Shown here: positions 46,605-58,300 of the stretch, in pieces | Layout of the letters: every line of letters begins with the position of its first letter | Numbering within the stretch: the first letter of the stretch is position 1 | Source of the DNA: Kappaphycus alvarezii | Lineage: Eukaryota > Rhodophyta > Florideophyceae > Gigartinales > Solieriaceae | Length of the DNA: 64,000 bases | Assembly (NCBI GenBank): GCA_002205965.3 | Contig: NADL03000483.1 | Coordinates: 1,426,001 to 1,490,000, forward strand | Direction of reading: 5' to 3' | The notes under the pieces: model-generated | The model's database searches: none | What the model saw: only the letters and a program-made list of their open reading frames with translations | What the model was told of the DNA's origin: nothing | Translations under genes and position numbers: made by a program

Positions 46605-47023
46605 AGGCTCACTAGTAAACCGTAATGGAATCCCGAAGGGTAGCAGGCAAGGAGTATCATGGAATAGATCGCCTCTCATGTACGTGCGAGGCCTATCGGT
46701 ATTCGGTGAGTGTACTTGTTCTCTTATTTTTGTCAAACAGTCAAAGTACGGAATTTACTCGCTTCCTAGGTACTCATCCAGGGATGGTGCTTGGCAATCG
46801 AAATACTCTGGCACCTGGCCGCCCATGTACAAGCATGTTCTAAAGTTCATTAACAGCGCGGATGCTTTGTATATCAATGCCACCGGAGCTTGTCGCACTT
46901 TCAATCCACGTGCGAAATCGTTATTACACCACAACTGCTTCAAATATTTTTAGTTCCACTCCACTGCGTGTTGTATATTTTTAGTTCTGTCGTTGAACAA
47001 ACTAACTCAAATGGACGCTGCAT

Positions 47024-47939
47024 TTACGACCTTAAAACATATGCGGAATCACCGCACGTGTAGTACTGCCGCCCATGTATGTTGAGATTCAGGCTCAGCG
47101 CTTCCTCGAGACCGCTTGCGCGCAGTAACGTAATATCGTGGCGTGGGCCTTCCTGTGGTCCGTACAAGCAGAACATAAATCCATACGGTGTCGAAACCGT
47201 TTGATAAATGAGGCAGTGCATTCGTTTGTGCCCTGAGTAGCAGCCCCTTTGCAAGCTTCCATGGCCACTTGGACGGTTGATTCTTATCTTTGAACAGTCA
47301 ATAAATTCAATACAACTATCCAGGGGTGACCCCCTTTTCACCAGAGCACTAGCATAAAGCTCGGCCCTTCGGCGCATTAGTTGTGGTCGAAATTCAAGCA
47401 GGTGCTGCATATTATCCATGAATTTTTCAATTGTCTCCCAGAAGACTTCGTTCATCTTAGAGGCACGCATTCCAAACTCTTCCTCTATATATGTCAAACG
47501 GATTGGATAAGCGAGACGTCTCAGTACTACGCAGCAGGCAGTTTATTGGTTGCAAAAATACCCGTTACGCTTCGTAAAAGCACGCGACAATCGCATCATT
47601 TGCGATATTTATCCGATATCGGCTTTTCGAAACCGGAACTTGGTTAGGCATTCTTTATCAGAAAAAAACATTGAGGTTGAAAAAGGTTTGCGACACTCGG
47701 TGGGATCTGGCCAAGAGCATGATAATTTCGCTTTGACACACATGCGCATACTGCATGCCAAGGAGTACCAGCTCGTCCGATGTGCCTGAGAGGAGAGCGA
47801 GTTGTGCTGCTCCAATACATTTGTCGCGGTGGTTGATCAGTTGACTGAGTTCGTAGTTTTTCTGTCGCATTCTGGAGCATTGCTGAAGGGTGCAGGGTTG
47901 TTTTGCCGGTTGTGATAGTGCAGGATGATGGCTTGACAC
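47024..47939 (-). pseudogene. PIF/Harbinger DDE transposase (DDE_Tnp_4), broken
   Basis: From about 47815 to 47024 one minus-strand frame encodes the transposase. RFRKADIG is the start of the N-terminal domain; RLAYPIRLTYIEEEFG is the DNA-binding helix region. CIEFIDCSKIRINRP holds the first catalytic Asp; GHKRMHCLIYQTVSTPYGF and GPQEGPRHDITLL hold the next conserved block and second acid, and CGDSAY the third. Stops lie at 47609, 47543 and 47024; past the last, the same frame continues with QRPF, the family's next motif, so the protein is cut short. An upstream frame (47658-47939) joins at a T7 run and supplies the N-terminus. It lies opposite the Myb-like gene of the same element. Confidence 0.8.
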
Positions 47940-48025
47940 AGTATGAGGATCTAGTCGGTACGGCTATTTGCTCTCGAATATTAGCTCTGTATTACAGAGC
48001 TAATAATCGAGGGCCCATACGTATT

Positions 48026-48114
48026 TCGTTTGGCGTAATTTCGTATCTCGGTATACAATCAGAATTTTGATACAATCATTATTAGGTAAAAAACCAGACG
48101 AGTTTCGTGTGGCG
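48026..48114. repeat. subterminal direct repeat near the Harbinger right end
   Basis: TTTCGTTTGGCGTAA (about 48025-48040) repeats the terminal sequence TTTCGTGTGGCGTAA (about 48102-48117) in the same orientation, about 77 bp inside. Subterminal copies of this kind are common transposase binding sites. Confidence 0.6.
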
Positions 48115-48120
48115 TAAGTC
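48107..48120 (-). repeat. right terminal inverted repeat of the Harbinger element
   Basis: Complement of the left end at 45122-45135, 14 of 14 bases. Confidence 0.8.
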
Positions 48121-48574
48121 GTCTATTACCGTCATTTTTCTCTTTTAATCTCCCCTACTCCCTCAGTGGATCACTCTTGTTGAGAATGTTCAAGAACTGA
48201 ACGTACAGTAACATTAAAAGGCGTATTAGATCTCTACTACAGATATTCCGTAAATACAGAATTACGTTCTCAATGCACAAAGGCGATATTCTCGCTAATT
48301 CTCTCTGTACGCAACAAAGTGATTGCCATAAATGGAAATGTTTTGTGGGCGTCTTCAATATCACCAAATTTTATAGAAAAACCCAATCTTCTAAAGGCAT
48401 AAAGACAATTTACTAAAAAACCCATTCTGACTGCGTTTCGTCACCAGAAGGATAGTAAGATGAGATACGGGCTCTACACTGAACTTCCATTCGTATCTGA
48501 CGCTTGTTCCGGTATTTCACCTGACACCTCGCGCGTTTCAATATGGGTTCATCCCCAATTTTGTCAAACCGTTT

Positions 48575-49702
48575 TTATCCTTGACACTTTACATAAAAGA
48601 CTTGGTCACTGTCCTGCAATGGATACTAGCCCACATGCATGTTCGTCAGTGCCTTACAGCAACGAAAGAGACCCGCATACAGTTTCTCATTACATCGACA
48701 AAACAACCCACAGGCTACACAAACGGCCGAAAAAGTTTTCCGCAATTATCCTGTCGCTGGCAACAGTCTTTTCTAACAAATTTTTATCTCTGGTCAAATC
48801 ACGATTGCGAGGTTTCTTCTTCGGATGCACGACCCTTAAAACTCTATGGTTCCCTGGTAGCCTTTATCCGCGAGAACAGCCTAGTGGATTTCGAAACTAG
48901 ACGTTTCAATACCATCTTCATTTTCAGAAATCTGACTCTCAGTTTTCTGTGGTTGCTCATCGTGCCAAGCCATATTTTCATGGAATATATCGATTTCAGA
49001 CACAGACCCCGGGTAGAGACCGGTGTAACCAACTGCAAATTCTGTGAAGAGAACGGAAACCTCAACTTTCAATCCATACGGTCTGTTCTTCCAATAAAAA
49101 TACTTCTTTGCTTCCTTTAAATCCTTAATTGGGCGGTTTTAATTCTGAAACTTAACATATGTCACATACCGAGCATAAGGGAAATTCCTGAACTGCCTTT
49201 TACTGCGATGGAATTTCTCAAATTTTCAGTGTGCTTAAAGACTAGTGATGCAGAGAAGATAAACTTCATCTGATAAAATCAAAAAAGAAGCAGAGACAGT
49301 TCTCTCGAATGTCGGACCACTGATTACGAAGGCTTTCCCCACGAAATCCCGAGCCCTCCGTGCTTCATGAGTGTCAGCGCCATAAACAAAACATCTTTCC
49401 CTGTAAATTGAGAACCGTGGCTTCTTTTAACATTGTAATTCCCGCTGACAAAAAATTCCCCAGATCGACTCGAATTCTCGCGGTGTGATTTTTTTTCATA
49501 TCAGAGATGTTCCGTGACCCCCAGCATTGTAAAATGACTCGAACCACGGAACTTTACTGTCTTTTTCCTCATCGGGTTCTGGATTGTCTCTCGAGCAGTT
49601 GTAACTTTCGAGGTCGGCTCCTTTTTCGTCTGCAGCCTCGGAAAGGAGAGCCAACTTTTCGGTCGCTTGCGATGCACTCAGTGCTGGTTGAAGTTGTGTC
49701 AT
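48575..49702 (-). pseudogene. DDE-superfamily endonuclease (non-Harbinger lineage), broken
   Basis: From an ATG at 49702 the minus strand begins with an acidic Ser/Asp/Glu-rich head. FTGKDVLFMALTLMKHGG and VISGPTFER follow. Near 49150 is FPYARYVTYVKFQN, where the family has the first catalytic Asp (here Tyr). Then come RPYGLKVEVSV and GLYPGSVSEIDIFHENM, the signature block of this endonuclease group, and AVLADKGYQGT with the second Asp. VHPKKKP and SDRIIAENFFGRLCSLW give the final Glu helix, and ALTNMHV the end. All motifs are in order over 1.1 kb but spread over three frames with several stops. It is a DNA transposon distinct from both Harbinger copies. I would place it among IS5/ISL2EU-like or DDE_Tnp_4 relatives; the subfamily is uncertain. 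Confidence 0.7.
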
Positions 49703-50988
49703 TTTTTGTTTTTGAGTCGTTTATTCGGCGTTTTCTGGGTGTACTGGTGTTTTTTGGATGATTGCTTTGGGCTGTACATTTTTTTCGTATTAAAGTGTGT
49801 TTTAACTGTGACAAACATGGGGAGATGGACGCATTGCATATGACGTTGTGAACTTTTGAAATGACCACCCTATTTCGAAAGGGACACTCAATAGTTCCCC
49901 GTAGTTTCTGAGTCATATAGGTTAATCTATTTTATTTGAGTCAAGTTGTATGCATTCTTAATGGCATAGTTGCTGGGTACTTCCAGTGTATTTTCCTATT
50001 TACTTTTATGATTCCGAGATGTCGCATTTAATTAATGTAAATTTAATTATTCTCGTATTCCCTCGGAAACTGCCTGAAAGGTTTATTAATCGTTTATCAC
50101 TGATAAATGTTTTTGTATCGCCGCATAGTCCTCATAATCCTTTAAAAAATAAAGTTTGAATAAGAGGTGATTAAACTTCCAAGAATATGTGAGGCCATCC
50201 GCGTTTGTTGCTAGAGCATCCCTAACGGTATCCAAATTATTTACGGTCCAAAACTTTTAATGATTCTGTTAGCCTGGAAACTTACTTCGCTTTCATTGAA
50301 ACGGACATGTCTAGCTAATTTTAGTATGGAGCTCCCAGATTCGTTTGTTATCGCCAACGGTACTGTAGCACTGTGTATGCCAGCACTCACTTCTAAACCC
50401 GCCCGACCATACCAACCACCAATCCCTCTCGCATCATCCTTACCCTGCCGCTCTATCTTCCCTAACATCTGCTCTCCCTTTCTACAACCCGTCCCATCGT
50501 AGCGTATATCCGCCTCTGGTCCTCGACCTCCAAGATACAACCGCTTATCCTTCCTCAGATACGCTTTACTTCCGCCCAAGCAGCGGCAGCTCGCTCAACG
50601 GATTGGCTAGCGTTCAGCACTTAAGTTTTCTGGCGACTGCACTCTCGCCTGTCCCCACGGTACCGTCTCAGCCCAAACCGAGTGGGGCATGAGCCGTCCG
50701 CAACGTACGCCAATGGCCTCTCCTACCCACCTGCAGTCCCTGCTGATAATCATGCTCCCCGGTTCCCTCGTTTGCAGCCGCACTTACATTGAATACGACT
50801 CACGGCCACGACGACCCACCTGCTCGCTCGTTCTCCATCTTCCCAGCCCGTCCTGCGATCCTGCTTGCCTGCAACTCATCTCTTCTCCATGCACCGCTGG
50901 AGCCACCGAGGTGCATGCTAGCCATCTCAGTTGGTGGTTTAGATTCAAAGTTATGGTATCACCTATTTTACTTATCTAGTCCGAGAGA
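49703..50988. other. spacer without a supported gene
   Basis: Frames at 50241-50579 (minus, 112 codons) and 50689-50979 (plus, 96 codons) match nothing. The more GC-rich part at 50.4-50.9 kb may be the 5' region of the Harbinger-type gene that follows. Confidence 0.35.
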
Positions 50989-52331
50989 ATGGATGAGCAA
51001 AGGACATCGGCTCGTGGGAATTTTGATGGTGATGTAGATCTGACAGTGACCATCTGGTTGCATATGCAGATGATAGCCGTTGCATCCAGCGTACTAGAGA
51101 AAGGGAAGTGGAATGGATCGCGGACTGACAGACAGGCCAATACATGCAGGAAATTTCCATCAGAACATAGAAAGCTTATGTTGGACTACTTTTGGAAAGA
51201 TGGCAAAACGTGGGAATGCTTTTCTGGGAATCTCGGGCCCTTTTATCCTTATAATCTATTCGGGCGCTGGTTTCGGATGCAGAAGAACTTGTTCCGAAAA
51301 GTATTCTCTGCTATGGTTCTTGAGAGTGATGCGCTGTGATCTGGGCTAAGAAAAGACTGTACGGGAAAATATGGCGCGTCTCGGTTGCTTATAGTGGTTG
51401 CGACTTTGCGCTACATATGTTACGGTTATCTGGCGGATAGCTTAGACGATTAATTGCGTTTCAGTGAGTCTACAACTCTTGATTCTGGTAAGGCGTTCTG
51501 CAAGGCGATTATTTACCGATTTGCCGATAAATAAATTCGCTCTCCAGCACCTGTTGATATACAGAGAATAGGGAATTTCTTCGCTGAAATAGGATTCCCT
51601 GGCTGTCTAGGGTGTCTCTACTGTGCGGAATGGGAGTGGGACGCGTGTCTGAAGGCCCTTCAAGGAATAATGAAGAGGTAGGAAGGGGCTCCAAGTCTAC
51701 GAAAGGAGGCCATTTGTGACTTAGATTTGTGAATATGAAACCTTTCGTGCGGTTACCCAGGGTCAATGGGTGACCTCAATATTCTAAGGTTCAGTCCACA
51801 CATTAGCGAGATACTAGCTGGGAGATTTCCAACAGTGAGAGTCCAATACAAGTTGTGTGTAGAGCAGTCCAATTGGTTTTACTATCTCACGGATGGAATT
51901 GATCCGGAGTGGAAGATATTTATGACCTCAACGAACATGGGAAAGGTGAAAAGTCCCAAAAGTATGTACGTTTACAAGAGAGTTCAAGAAAGAGTGTGTA
52001 ACGCGTATTCGGTGTCTGGTTCAAGCTTTCTGACGTGCTTTATGTTCTATTTAGGTTTTGGTAAAGCGAAGATATGTGGGTGGTTCTGAAGGCATGTTGA
52101 ATCCTTCACAATATGTTGGTGGAAGAACGTTGTAAAGGATTTGTCGGTGATGAAATCGGAAATATAAGAGACAATTGCTTGTCAGAGGATAACATTCAGT
52201 CTGCAGAAAATGTTCCAAGGGTAATACTGCACAATGAATCCAGTGATAAAGCTTTAAGTAGACTAAAAAGCTACAATCCAAAGCGAGATTTACAGAATTT
52301 TTCAAGCATGATCGTATTAATAATGCGTTAA
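50989..52331 (+). pseudogene. second PIF/Harbinger (plant Pong-like) transposase, broken
   Basis: A plus-strand relic follows the plant-type Harbinger transposase from start to end. FGRWFRMQKNLFRKVFSAM corresponds to 'FRRRFRMSRPLF'. In the same frame LRFSESTTLD and PVDIQRIGNFFAEIGFPG lead to CLGCLYCAEWEW, the 'SIDCMHWEW' block with the catalytic Asp lost. GSMGDLNILRFSPH holds the second Asp; FYYLTDGIDPEW is the 'YYLADGIYPKW' block; QERVCNAYSVSGSSF stands for 'KDVERAFGVLQ'. A shifted frame from 52113 (HNMLVEER, compare 'HNMIVEDE') reaches 52331. About ten stops are present. It is clearly a different lineage from the copy at 47 kb. No partner Myb gene or TIRs were found. Confidence 0.75.
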
Positions 52332-55300
52332 TAGGCCATATAGAGTAACTGTAGCTCTCAGACTACGTTGGACACATTTTACTTGGACAAGTTTAGCCAA
52401 TTGACTCAGCCACTAAAACGCGCTTCGTTTTGCTCTCATTAGAGTTTTATCAGTATTTTCTAGTCGATATGTAGGAGAATTTTCGCGATCTCTCTTTTTA
52501 CTTACTTTCGCGGGCTTCCTAAATTGCTCACAGAAGCTTTCTCAACATTTCCTGCATCCCCGTAAACACAGGCTGTTGTTCTATTTCCATAAATTTCTTA
52601 ATACATTAAGGATTTGTACCGGGCATCCTAAACAAATAAATTCTAGAGTTCCGTTCCTCCACCGCCAAAGACTTCAATAATTTGTCATTTCGCTGCTTAC
52701 TTTGATCCACTCGCTCCTGAATTGACTCTTTCCCCCCTCTATAAAGCAGCATTAATCTGCATCTTTTCAACTGTCTTTTTAGAGCCATTAGAACGCTTTT
52801 TCTGAGCTTATCTTGTCACTGATTCAATCACGGGGCGTTCTTCTTTCTTGGAGAGCTTTTAACTGAATTGTTGCTATCGTTCAAACCACAGACATCAACT
52901 TCAGCGGAAATTCTTTCTTCTGCTCTAGCCAGATTCTTCTGAACGGTTCTCTTTTCCTTTTCTCACGCCTCCGATTACTGAATGGATTAATACATTAATA
53001 TCCAAAAGCGTATCTCGTTTAACCAAAGGTAGCAATTTAAAAACAGAAAAAGGAGTACCAGGTCACTTCCAAAAGGGGGAGTTTTTCATGTAAAATACTT
53101 TGAGATATCCTCAAATTGGAGGCAGTTGCTGCTACGTCGGCACTGGAAAACCTCCAGGAATCATATAAGATCGAAGCAGGAGCAAAAGAATGGCGCAATA
53201 GTAATATAGTAGCTATCCTGCTTGCCTGACGGATCGTCATTTTCATAGAGGCGTCATTGGACAAATAAATCAAACAAATATAACACATCTCTGCATGTTG
53301 GAGCGAAATATTCTACTGAAATAGAAAAAACGAACGTCAAAATTGGGTAGTATGCTTATTTTACATAGATGTTAAAATAAAAACAGAAATTACTTTCGCT
53401 AAAGTTCATTTCACCCTTCACATGTCCATGGCACCCTATCTATGCAACTTTCGTAAAGGGTTTGAAAAAGGTTTCCGTTGTCCAATCACAGCAGCCGTCT
53501 TTCTATCATCTATTTGATCCTGGTCGAACAGGGACCAAGATTTTTCATTTAGAGTGACGACGTAGTGATGGAAGGGAATTTCCTAGTGGGTACAACGGGG
53601 GCAGCTGTAAAATCGTTTTAGTTTTGTAAGGAAAGCAATTTTTAATTTTTTATTTAGAGCATCGACCAATAACTATTCTTAAACTCTTAAGCTAGGTTTT
53701 TTCGGAGACATTTCCGATATTTTCCCGCGTATTTTCTCTGCTTGGTACAGTTAATATCGAAAGTTTTTATTACGAGTACACTAAAAGTACGTCCAAGAGC
53801 GAGATGCACACATGAAGTTGGATATGGGCTAATTGGACTCCAGTATGAACGAAATAATGGTTGATCTACTACTACTTTGGCACCCATGCATAATAGTACT
53901 GTATATTTTTAGAATAGTGCCTCAGGAAAAATCCCGTACAGTTAAAGATGTACATAATTTCTGCTGAGTTTTGATCTATGAAAAATAGGGTTTTATAATT
54001 CACTTATGGCAGAGAATCTAACCGGTTTCAGATACGGAATTGAGATAAAATTAAAAACTTGATGTTAAATGGGAATTTATGATATACCTTCAGTATGAAA
54101 GCAGTGTAAAAATTCTATATTTTCAATCGAGTAAATAACTTTTCACTATATTTCACTGGCATATACGGAGGACGACAGCGACTGGAAATTACTTAAAATA
54201 GATATATTTTTACTTATTCCAGTGTTCTGCACTATCTAAATGTTTTCATATTCACCATTTTATCACCAATTTGATTAATCTACCAACCATTTCATCTGCC
54301 TCTTCAGATGGAAAGATTAAATTCCACAATTTACAGATATTCAAAAATTCAGGGCATATTTATGCTTGAACTCTCACCCGAATCTATGGCCAAAATTTAC
54401 ACATAATTTAATTGATTCGTATTTAATGATGAAAGAAATACTAAAATATTTGCTTTCTTGGATTTTAAAAATATTTTTTCATTATCCAATTAATTTATAC
54501 CGTTGTTTTTCATTGGATGGATAGGTGAGAATGAATCAGCATAAAAATTCGAAAAAAAACAACAAAAAGGCTACGTAATGCTACAAAAAGTTGATGCCTA
54601 TATATATCTGTAGTTCTTAAAGTGAAAATTGAAAAATTGTAGATTGGAAGCCAGTAGACTACTGAATGAACTAATTTTATGTTTGAGTAATTTCCTATTT
54701 TGACTTCTGATCAAATGAGAAAAGTAAACTTACGGGTAAAAGTAAGTAAGAATTTTGCAGAAATAATCTAAATGAATTAAATAATACTTTACGACACAAT
54801 GGCCAGTTACATTAATATTTTGATATTGAAAAAATGAATTAAAATTTTAATTTTTCTCAGTTTTGACTAGAAAGAAAGGTACCATTACTATACTGAAGTT
54901 ACATATCTCTTAAATTATTGCTAAGAGAAAATAAATTATTCAATCAATGCATAATTTGACTGATCTAGACAATTTTTATCAATGCAAGACCATAAACTAT
55001 ACAGATCCAATTTCAAAAATAATGTTTTATGGTAACTTATTTCTGGTTAAATTATTGAGTTGGAAGCTTAAAAGAAATAATTTTGGCCACTGGTCCTCCG
55101 AAAAAGAAGTGATATTAGTCAGCTATTTTTCAAAAAAAACGTTCAACTAGACGGCTGGCTTTCATATACTTATCGTTCAAAAGTGCAACACACAGAGCTA
55201 TCTAAGAATTCGCTACAGGCTACCGAGTACTGTGAATCGATCTCACAATGACATCAACGAACAATATCTGATCATATTGAGTCCATATAAACAATAATAA

Positions 55301-58300
55301 CAATACAAATCAAACAGTTCACTATATATCAATGTAATGGGTATTTTTGAATCTGCTCTCATTTTGCCACTACTGGACACCAGATGGTAAATAACCTACC
55401 ACAGTTATAAGAATATACAAATTTGCTTTTGCCGTAGCATTTTTGGAGCAGAATCATTGACTTTTTCAAAATTTAGAATCTTTTAAATGTACTTCTGCCA
55501 CACAATCCCGGAAAACAAGGAAATATTATTACAATAAAACCAATAATCTCCGGTTGTCATAGGTGTGCATGTTTCCAAAAATTAATGGGTTGAATAAGGG
55601 GTTTAAAAAATCCTCAAATTAATTCTATACAACAAAAAACTAATAGAAATTAGTAGTTTAGAAGTTGTAAATGTTCTTATCATAATAAGTCATTAGAAAA
55701 TGTCATGCAACCAAGTAAATCTTGAAAAAAAGAAATGGATAAATTTCAGAGTGTTATTATAGCTATCTCTAGATCTTTTCATCATTTCTGCCGTAGCAAC
55801 TGTTTATATTCATCTGCATCTGCAACTATTATTCATTTTTACTGAATCTAATAATCCAAGTGAAAATGCAGTAAAAGGATGCTAAAGCCTCTCTATATTA
55901 TTTTACCCTCTCTGACGTCTCAAAACTGCTTTATTCTGACTTTTCTCGTTTATAATAAAAGCATAATTTTTCTATTAATTAGAATTGAACTAATTTCTCT
56001 AAAAATTGTACTTCATACTAAAAAGTATCAGCATGGGCTATTTCAGAATCGGTATAATTAGAAAAGGACTAAATATACTTTAACTTACTTGTGGATATAG
56101 AAGATAACTGCGATACAAATATAAATTTTCTTAAACTTGGATATAATTTTATTCTTTTCCTAGGAGAATTGAACGAGCATAGAGTTAGTTAAACGTATTA
56201 GGTTGGTACATAATATTACCATTCATATATAGGCTATACTATTATACCTTGATTGAAATCAATCCGAATTATTTTAGTATCCCTGTAATTAACCATATCC
56301 GGATGGTAAAACATGTATTTCACAAAAAAAATCAATGAATTCTCTTCTGTATTGAAAATGAAAGATTAAGTTGGTGTCTTAACACAAAATAAACACGAAA
56401 ATATTTAAAAGATACGCAAAAAGAAACTGAAATTCATATGGGTTCACAGTTTCAGGTGCAAAGACACAATTGAACTGGCAAAAAATGCTTTCGTATTTCT
56501 CCTCTTTTTTAGTACCCAAAAAGTATCGCTAAATATTATCACGCTAAAAGGAGACAAAAAAGTACCCTTCATATTTTTTGAGTCTCTAAAAATCGAAAAA
56601 GAATTGAAGGATAAAAAACGTAACGCTTTCATTCTTAAATGAAAGATGGAGACAAAGCTTCAGTGAAGGAGCAGAAATTAACATTGGGTTGGAGTTTTGA
56701 TGCAGATTTTTGTAATTTTTATTGGGCTCCAAAAAACTTAGAAATATACTCGAGAATTATGAAATCACGCTAAATGAGCTCGAAGATCTTGAAATCAGCA
56801 GATGATGATATTTTAAGGGTCATTTACTTAAGAGAAATGTAGTTTCCTGTACCTCCAACTGGGTATATTCCCGTGCAATATGTGTTATAGATTAAAAAAA
56901 TTCAGAGAAAAAAATCACTTAAAAAGCCGGTAGTTCTGAAACCGGCTACAATCTTGATAGAATCTTTAGAACGAAATAAATTGTCGACAATGGGCTGCGC
57001 TGAATTCACGAGAATTGAGTTCCATAAAATAGATATCAGATCTACAGTCGTTTCAAATAAATAGTTCCAAAAAGGGAATTAAATGACAATGACTCTGCGA
57101 AGCACTATGGTCCAAATACAGATGTCTTAAGTATATTTAATTAACACTTTTAGGGCGTAATAATATTAAGGATTTGCTCGATGTTCCATATGGTAATTGT
57201 AAATCTTGATAGAAAAAATAAACAGATAAAAAAGCACCACATCGGAGCTCTATCCAAAGACTCTTAACTACCGTGGGCGTGAATAACATTAAGAATGCAT
57301 TTTACAGGTTTCTCAAATAATTATAGCTATCAATGCCAAAAAAATAAATGTATCGGAAAAATAGGGATATAATAAGAATACAAATACTAATTTTTAGTTA
57401 ATAAAGCTTCAAAATATAACAGCGAGCTGAATAAATCTCTATATTCATACTTTCCATGGTTGAATCAGTTCAAAAAATTACTTTTTAATGGCAAATGCAA
57501 TTAATAACCCTACTCTCGTTCTCACAGTCCATTCAATCAAGTAGGTGGCAGCATCGATCCATACTGGGTATATAGCACCCGTGCTAACTTTTCACGGGCT
57601 TTTTGATGCGAGATATGTCAATAGGGTTAAAAATAATGTTGAAGTTGCTTCAGAGAATAAAACTCTAAATACTTATAATTAATTTTCTCGAAATTTGTAT
57701 CTCCTCTCCTGCTCTCATCGATTTCATCTTTTCTACACCCGAAAACCTCTATTTTAACTAAAAATATTTTATAATGTAAGTTATATGGCCTCTTTTCAAG
57801 AAGTTCACCAATCAGTGTGCATCTAAAATTTGAAAATAATTCTATTACCACATTAATTTGTCAGCCTAATTTGTTTTCTTATACTTATTCCGTGCATCTT
57901 GCATCTTGAAATATGGACCGGATTTAAATGTTTCCATGGAGGGCAAAATCTTTTTGTACCCTAATTTATTATCTCAATGCTCTGTCACGAGCAAAATTCT
58001 CATTTGAACTGTAACATGTGTACTTTCTATCCTATTTCAGAATCCTTATAACTGCAGGGTAATATAAAGGAATTTCTATGCACACATCTCTTAATAAATG
58101 CTCTTTTCAATAAATGAGATCTCATTTTCTCTGCTTCCCAAATAAGGTTCTTAAAGTATTTAAAAGTAAAGCTTTCCAAAAATTAACTGTTTTAAACATT
58201 TTTTTCTGGTTCTTACATGCAGACTCAAGAAAAATACTTCCTTCCAAATCGAAATGAACTAAATGTGAAAATGCCTAGATTGAAGCAATTCAGGGTTTAT

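Larger units (their letters stand above)
45122..48120. mobile_element. PIF/Harbinger transposon, 3.0 kb, two genes, TIRs present
   Basis: The ends are a perfect 14-bp inverted repeat, GACTTACGCCACAC at 45122-45135 and its complement at 48107-48120; the match extends to about 23 bp with three differences. Inside are the two genes expected of this superfamily: a Myb-like DNA-binding protein (plus, 45481-46604) and a DDE transposase (minus, 47024-47939), converging tail to tail. Both are broken, so this copy cannot move itself. I could not identify the usual 3-bp target duplication. Confidence 0.8.

Noticed and set aside
46678-46953. 91-codon plus-strand frame inside the Harbinger element
   Set aside because: It matches neither element gene and lies between the two converging genes; probably a chance frame.
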